This document shows positions 50,418 through 55,924 of a stretch of DNA of 55,924 nucleotides, piece by piece. This stretch comes from CAZBWP01 sp964630265 (GTDB lineage: Bacteria > Pseudomonadota > Alphaproteobacteria > Rhodospirillales > Defluviicoccaceae). The stretch spans positions 1-55,924 of the forward strand of contig CAZVRW010000019.1 of assembly GCA_964630265.1 (NCBI GenBank), given 5' to 3'. The position numbers were made by a program, and so were the translations under genes. The notes under the pieces are model-generated. The model saw only the letters and a program-made list of their open reading frames with translations. It was not told where the DNA came from and ran no database searches. How positions within the stretch are numbered: position 1 is the stretch's first letter; each line of letters starts with the position of its first letter.

Positions 50418-53159
50418 ATGACACCGTTCCCCCTGTCGGCCGCCCCGCCGCTCCGCTTGCCCGACGCCCCGACCCTGGTCGCCGGGGTGCGCGGCGCGAT
50501 CTGGCGTGACGCCGACGGCCGCGTCGCGACGCTCAGCCTCGCCGCCGCGGCCGAACGGCTCCGGGCCGCACCGCCGCCCATCGTCTGTCACGCCAAGCAG
50601 GTGGCGCGACGCCTCGGCATCGCGCCGTTCCCGGCCCTCGACGTCCTGGAGCTCTTCGCGTTCGTCAGGCCGGCGCGGTTCTGCCTGCCGACGGTGCGCG
50701 GCCTCGCCACGGCGCTGCTGCTGACGCCGCCGTCGACCCTTGAAGAGGAGGCGGCCCGCCTGCGCGACGTGGCGCGGGCGCTGCTGGCCGACCTGCGCGC
50801 CGCGCCCCGCGAGGACGCGCTGGCCGTGGCGTGGGCGATGACGCGCGCCGGCTGGGGGTGGGGGCGGGCGGTACTCGCTGCCCTCGGCGGCGGTGACGAA
50901 TCGGCCCCGCGGGACGTGGCCGGCGGCTTGCGTGTCTGGACCCGCCTGCAGGAATGGCAGGAGACGGCACCGCCGCCGCCGCCGCTCGCTTGGCCGGTGG
51001 AGGCGGTGGAGGCGCGGGCGCGGCTGGTGCAGCTGCTCGGCCCCCATGCCGAGCCGCGGCCGTCACAGATGCGCTACGCCTCGCACGCCGCCGGCGCCTT
51101 CGCGCCGCGCGACCGGCCGGGGGCGCCGCGCGTCGTCCTCGCCGAAGCCGGCACCGGCATCGGCAAGACCCTCGGTTACGTGGCGCCGGCCGGCGTCTGG
51201 GCGCGCAAGAACCGGGGCGCGGTATGGATCAGCACCTATACCCGCAACCTGCAACGCCAGTTGGACCAGGAGCTCGACCGGCTCTATCCGGACCTGCGCG
51301 ACAAGCTGCGCCGCGTCGTCGTCCGCAAGGGGCGGGAGAACATCTTCTGCCTGCTCAATTTCGAGGAAGCCGTGGCGCGGCTTCCGGCGGCGTCGCCGGC
51401 GGTGGTGGCGCTCGGCCTCGTCGCCCGCTGGGTGACGGCGACGCGCGACGGCGACATGGTCGGCGGCGACTTTCCCGGCTGGCTCGCCGACCTGCTCGGC
51501 CAGGCGGTGACCACCGACCTCACCGACACGCGCGGCGAGTGCATCTACACCGCCTGCAGCCATTTCCGGAAATGCTTCATCGAGCGGCAGGTGCGCAAGG
51601 CGCGGCGCGCCGAGATCGTCGTTGCCAACCACGCGCTGGTGATGACCCAGGCGGCGCTCGGCGGCGACGATCCGGCGCTGCCCACACGCTACGTGTTCGA
51701 CGAGGGTCACCATCTGTTCGACGCCGCCGATTCGGCGTTCTCGGCGCATCTCTCCGGCCGCGAGACGGCGGAACTGCGGCGCTGGCTGCTGGGCGCGGAG
51801 GACCGTGGGCGGTCGCGCGGGCGCGGCCTGCGCCAGCGGCTCGGCGACCTGGTGGCCGACGACGCTGCCACCACCGACGCCGTGGAGCGCATCCTCGTCG
51901 CCGCCCGGGCGCTGCCGGGGCCGGCGTGGCGGCGGCGGCTCGCCTCCGAGACGCCGGTCGGCGAGACCGAGGCGTTTCTCGCCCTGGTCCGCGAGCAGGT
52001 GCACGCCCGCGACCCGGACGCCGCCGGCCCCTACAGCCTGGAATGCGACCTGCGGCCGCCGGTCGCCGGCCTCGCCGAGGCCGGTCAGCGCTTGGCCGAG
52101 GCGCTGGCGCGGTTGGCGATGCCGCTGGGTGCCCTGGCGCGTGCGCTCGCCGCCTATCTGGATGCCCATGCCGAGGACCTGGACACGGCGAGCCGGCAGC
52201 GCATCGAGGCCCTGGTGCGCAGTTTGGATCGCCGCGGCATCCGGCCGGTGGCGGCATGGCGGGCGATGCTGGCGTCGCTGGCCGGCGACGGCGATGCCGC
52301 TTTCGTCGACTGGCTCGGCGTCGAGCGCGTCGACGGGACCGAGGTCGACATCGGCTTCCACCGCCATTGGCTGGATCCGACGCAACCGCTGATGGAGAGC
52401 CTGGCCGGCAGCGCCCACGGCATGCTGATCACCTCGGCGACGCTCTGCGATTCCACGGGGGACGACGAACGCGACTGGGCGGCGGCGCTGGCGCGCACCG
52501 GCGGCGATCACCTGACCGAGCCGCCGATCCTGTCGGCGTTGCGCTCGCCCTTCGACTATGCCGCGCAGACGCGGGTGCTGGTGGTCACCGACGTCGCTCG
52601 CAACGATGCGGCGCAGGTCGCCGCCGCCTACCGCGCCCTGTTCCTCGCCGCCGGCGGTGGCGCGCTCGGCCTGTTCACGGCGATCCACCGGCTGCGCGCC
52701 GTCTACGCCCGCATCGTCGGGCCGCTGGACGAGGCCGGGATACCGCTGCTCGCGCAGCACGTGGACGTCCTCGATACGGGCACGCTGATCGACGTCTTCC
52801 GCAGCGAGGAGAATGCCTGTCTGCTCGGCACCGACGCGGTGCGCGACGGCGTCGACGTGCCCGGCCGGTCGCTGCGGCTGATCGTTTTCGACCGGGTGCC
52901 GTGGCCGCGCCCGACCATCCTGCATCGGGCGCGACGCGGCGCGTTCGGCGGCCGGGGTTACGACGAAATGCTGACCCGTCTCAAGCTGGAGCAGGCCTAC
53001 GGCCGCCTGATCCGCCGCGCCGACGACCGGGGGGTGTTCGTGCTGCTGGACCCGGGATTGCCGACGCGACTGCTCGGAGCGTTTCCGGGCGACGTGACGG
53101 TCAGCCGTGTCGGCCTGGCGACGGCGGTCGCGGAAGCTCGCGCGTTCCTGCGGGGATGA
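50418..53159 (+). CDS. DinG/XPD-like ATP-dependent helicase
   Basis: 913 residues of SF2 (DEAD_2 type). About the first 220 residues form an N-terminal region of unassigned role. Then come Walker A in LAEAGTGIGKTLGYV (about 240), the TYTRNLQRQ motif Ia and cysteines in CLLNF and ECIYTACSHFRKCF that could hold a 4Fe-4S cluster, as in XPD and DinG. Next are motif II VFDEGHHLFD (DEGH) and the C-terminal helicase part with LGTDAVRDGVDVPGRSLRL and EQAYGRLIRRADD (motif VI). It probably unwinds DNA 5'-3' during repair. ATG 50418; the 5' gap is 168 nt from the divergent gapR-like gene. Confidence 0.92.
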   Translation: MTPFPLSAAPPLRLPDAPTLVAGVRGAIWRDADGRVATLSLAAAAERLRAAPPPIVCHAKQVARRLGIAPFPALDVLELFAFVRPARFCLPTVRGLATALLLTPPSTLEEEAARLRDVARALLADLRAAPREDALAVAWAMTRAGWGWGRAVLAALGGGDESAPRDVAGGLRVWTRLQEWQETAPPPPPLAWPVEAVEARARLVQLLGPHAEPRPSQMRYASHAAGAFAPRDRPGAPRVVLAEAGTGIGKTLGYVAPAGVWARKNRGAVWISTYTRNLQRQLDQELDRLYPDLRDKLRRVVVRKGRENIFCLLNFEEAVARLPAASPAVVALGLVARWVTATRDGDMVGGDFPGWLADLLGQAVTTDLTDTRGECIYTACSHFRKCFIERQVRKARRAEIVVANHALVMTQAALGGDDPALPTRYVFDEGHHLFDAADSAFSAHLSGRETAELRRWLLGAEDRGRSRGRGLRQRLGDLVADDAATTDAVERILVAARALPGPAWRRRLASETPVGETEAFLALVREQVHARDPDAAGPYSLECDLRPPVAGLAEAGQRLAEALARLAMPLGALARALAAYLDAHAEDLDTASRQRIEALVRSLDRRGIRPVAAWRAMLASLAGDGDAAFVDWLGVERVDGTEVDIGFHRHWLDPTQPLMESLAGSAHGMLITSATLCDSTGDDERDWAAALARTGGDHLTEPPILSALRSPFDYAAQTRVLVVTDVARNDAAQVAAAYRALFLAAGGGALGLFTAIHRLRAVYARIVGPLDEAGIPLLAQHVDVLDTGTLIDVFRSEENACLLGTDAVRDGVDVPGRSLRLIVFDRVPWPRPTILHRARRGAFGGRGYDEMLTRLKLEQAYGRLIRRADDRGVFVLLDPGLPTRLLGAFPGDVTVSRVGLATAVAEARAFLRG

Positions 53160-53175
53160 GCCGAGGATGACGGGG

Positions 53176-53454
53176 TCAGCGGCGGAACGGACTGAGCGCG
53201 AGGAGGATGCCGCCGAGGCCGAACAGGATCACCGATGCCCAGAACGCATAGGGCGAGTACGGCGGAATGTCCGAGTCCGACAGAAGGTTTTCGACGGCCG
53301 ATGGCATGCAGTCCGGCTCGAAATAGTAGAAGCAGTCGCTCGCCTGCTTCACTTCGGCGCCGTGGAACTGCGCGAAATACAAATACCACCAGCCGACGGC
53401 CAAGCCCAGCACCAGCAGTCCGAAGAGCATCAGTGTCTTGCCAACAAACGCCAT
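53176..53454 (-). CDS. Small membrane protein of unknown function
   Basis: 92 residues with two membrane helices: LMLFGLLVLGLAVGWWYLYF near the N-terminus and FWASVILFGLGGILLALSPF at the end. The loop between them has two cysteines (SDCFYYFEPDC) and would be periplasmic if the N-terminus is inside. No known family was recognised. AGGG lies about 4 nt before ATG 53454, preferred over a start 10 codons earlier. It ends 16 nt after the convergent helicase stop. Confidence 0.7.
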   Translation of the reverse strand: MAFVGKTLMLFGLLVLGLAVGWWYLYFAQFHGAEVKQASDCFYYFEPDCMPSAVENLLSDSDIPPYSPYAFWASVILFGLGGILLALSPFRR

Positions 53455-53600
53455 GTCACCCTCTGACCCCGGGGGCGGTGTCAATCGGCCGCGTCCGCCG
53501 CGGCGGCGCCTTCACCGCCGTCGCCACGCTTGACGCGGCCGCTGCCGGATGTCTTTAACCCGGGCGCCGTCCGCGCTCGAGCCGAAAGGAATGCACCACC

Positions 53601-54026
53601 ATGATCAGCCACCACGCCGCCTTGATCTACACCATGGTTCTCGTGTCGGCCGCCGACCGCGACATGACCGACGCCGAGTTGCGGCAGATGGGCGAGATCA
53701 TCAGCGGCTTGCCGGTGTTCCGCGACTACAACCGTGACCTGCTGCCGGAAACGGCGCTGAGTTGTGCCGAGATGCTCGACGACGAAGCCGGGCTCGAGCG
53801 CGTGCTGCAGGTGATTCATGCCTCGCTGCCCGAGCGGCTGCGCGAGACGGCCTACGTCCTCGCCTGCGACGTCGCCGCCGCCGATGAACGCGTCACCCCG
53901 GAGGAAATGCGGCTTCTGGAGATGCTGCGCCATCGCTTATCGATCGATCCCCTGACCGCCGCCGCTATCGAGCGTACCGCCCGTGCCCGCTTCGCCCGAG
54001 TCCCGAGCCCGACGGCGGTGGCATAG
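53601..54026 (+). CDS. TerB-like (tellurite resistance) family protein
   Basis: 141 residues, all helical. The N-terminal MISHHAALIYTMVLVSAADR and the acidic motifs DRDMTDAELRQMGEI and AADERVTPEEMRLLEML fit the TerB/DjlA-N fold, where acidic helices bind metal. Many chromosomal TerB-like proteins have no link to tellurite, and the role is unknown. AAAGGA lies about 10 nt before the ATG. Short GGTGGCGTAAA-like repeats follow its stop, then the groL terminator. Confidence 0.85.
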   Translation: MISHHAALIYTMVLVSAADRDMTDAELRQMGEIISGLPVFRDYNRDLLPETALSCAEMLDDEAGLERVLQVIHASLPERLRETAYVLACDVAAADERVTPEEMRLLEMLRHRLSIDPLTAAAIERTARARFARVPSPTAVA

Positions 54027-54070
54027 ACGGCGGTGGCGTAAAAGGGGTGGCGTAAAGAAAGTGGCCTAAC
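54021..54070. repeat. Short imperfect repeats GGTGGCGTAAA
   Basis: From the end of the TerB-like gene, four imperfect copies of a GGTGGCGTAAA-like unit are present (GGTGGCATAG, GGTGGCGTAAA, GGTGGCGTAAA, AGTGGCCTAAC). They sit just before the groL terminator. Function unknown. Confidence 0.5.
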
Positions 54071-54075
54071 GGAAA

Positions 54076-54098
54076 GGGCCGCGCACCCTGCGCGGCCC
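54076..54098 (-). terminator. groESL operon terminator
   Basis: GGGCCGCGCA (54076-54085) pairs perfectly with TGCGCGGCCC (54089-54098) around CCC. On the minus strand it is followed by TTTCCGTT. It lies 36 nt after the groL stop. Confidence 0.75.
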
Positions 54099-54133
54099 CC
54101 CCTGAAGCTTCGAGTCGGTGGTCGAGTTTGGAC

Positions 54134-55783
<1,650 letters not shown>

Positions 55784-55823
55784 GTTCCGAATTCCTTACT
55801 GCTGAAGTGGGTGTCTGCGGACG

Positions 55824-55924
55824 TCAGGCTTGGATGATGCCGAAGAGGTCGGACTCCTTCATGATGAGGAGCTCTTCGCCGTCGATCTTGACCTCGGTGC
55901 CGGACCACTTGCCGAACAGCACGC
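55824..55924 (-). CDS. groS: 10 kDa co-chaperonin GroES, C-terminal part
   Basis: Only the last 32 codons are inside the window; the 5' part is cut by the edge. The readable C-terminus VLFGKWSGTEVKIDGEELLI followed by KESDLFGIIQA matches GroES. It caps GroEL. The TGA stop (55824-55826) is 40 nt before the groL start. Confidence 0.95.
   Translation of the reverse strand, partial: VLFGKWSGTEVKIDGEELLIMKESDLFGIIQA

Overview
The window is about 56 kb of uniformly GC-rich bacterial chromosome with dense, mostly short operons. It looks alphaproteobacterial, probably Rhodospirillales-like. Supporting signs are a GapR-type DUF2312 protein, a GroES-GroEL pair, orphan TRAP substrate-binding proteins (one TAXI, one DctP-like), a 1001-residue GlnE, an AsmA/YhdP-type protein and many GTG/TTG starts. 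This assignment is inferred from gene content only. No phage, integrase, IS element or CRISPR array is visible.

Layout. 1-6 kb: a 15-bp minisatellite, a VTT membrane protein, a TAXI binding protein, then a tight operon (permuted ATP-grasp, alpha-E, transglutaminase) behind a consensus sigma-54 promoter. 5.8-10 kb: ferritin-like protein, peroxiredoxin and glnE. 10-16 kb: an AsmA-like giant, a secreted glycerophosphodiesterase, tRNA-Arg(CCT), a PagL-like lipid A deacylase and a frameshifted iolE remnant. 16-23 kb: proline iminopeptidase, a secreted nuclease, and a four-gene minus-strand run (two coupled degenerate EAL-like proteins, then an ABC-2 exporter), divergent from a PP2A-like phosphatase. 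23-30 kb: DctP-like protein, gmhA-hldE, an MFS exporter and a class A PBP.

30-38 kb: rfbCBDA for dTDP-L-rhamnose, a flavodoxin-like protein, a CDF transporter, a cold-shock gene, a GFA-family protein and L-lactate dehydrogenase. 38-47 kb: an asnB-waaL-lptF operon, diverging from four glycosyltransferase genes (GT9, GT4, GT2, GT39). 47-56 kb: a double-domain KaiC-like ATPase convergent with a PEP-CTERM protein, a GapR-like protein, a DinG/XPD-type helicase, a small membrane protein, a TerB-like protein, groL and the 3' end of groS.

The main theme is the cell envelope: heptose (gmhA, hldE), rhamnose (rfb), core/O-antigen assembly (four GTs, WaaL, an AsnB amidotransferase), LPS export (LptF), lipid A remodelling (PagL-like) and outer-membrane maintenance (AsmA-like). 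The most unusual signals are regulatory and orphan ones. There are two sigma-54 -24/-12 elements, one before the ATP-grasp operon and one before the PEP-CTERM gene. The second has a 17-bp TGT-N11-ACA palindrome upstream, where an enhancer-binding protein would sit. The coupled degenerate EAL pair joined to an ABC exporter, and the KaiC-like ATPase, also lack an obvious described context.
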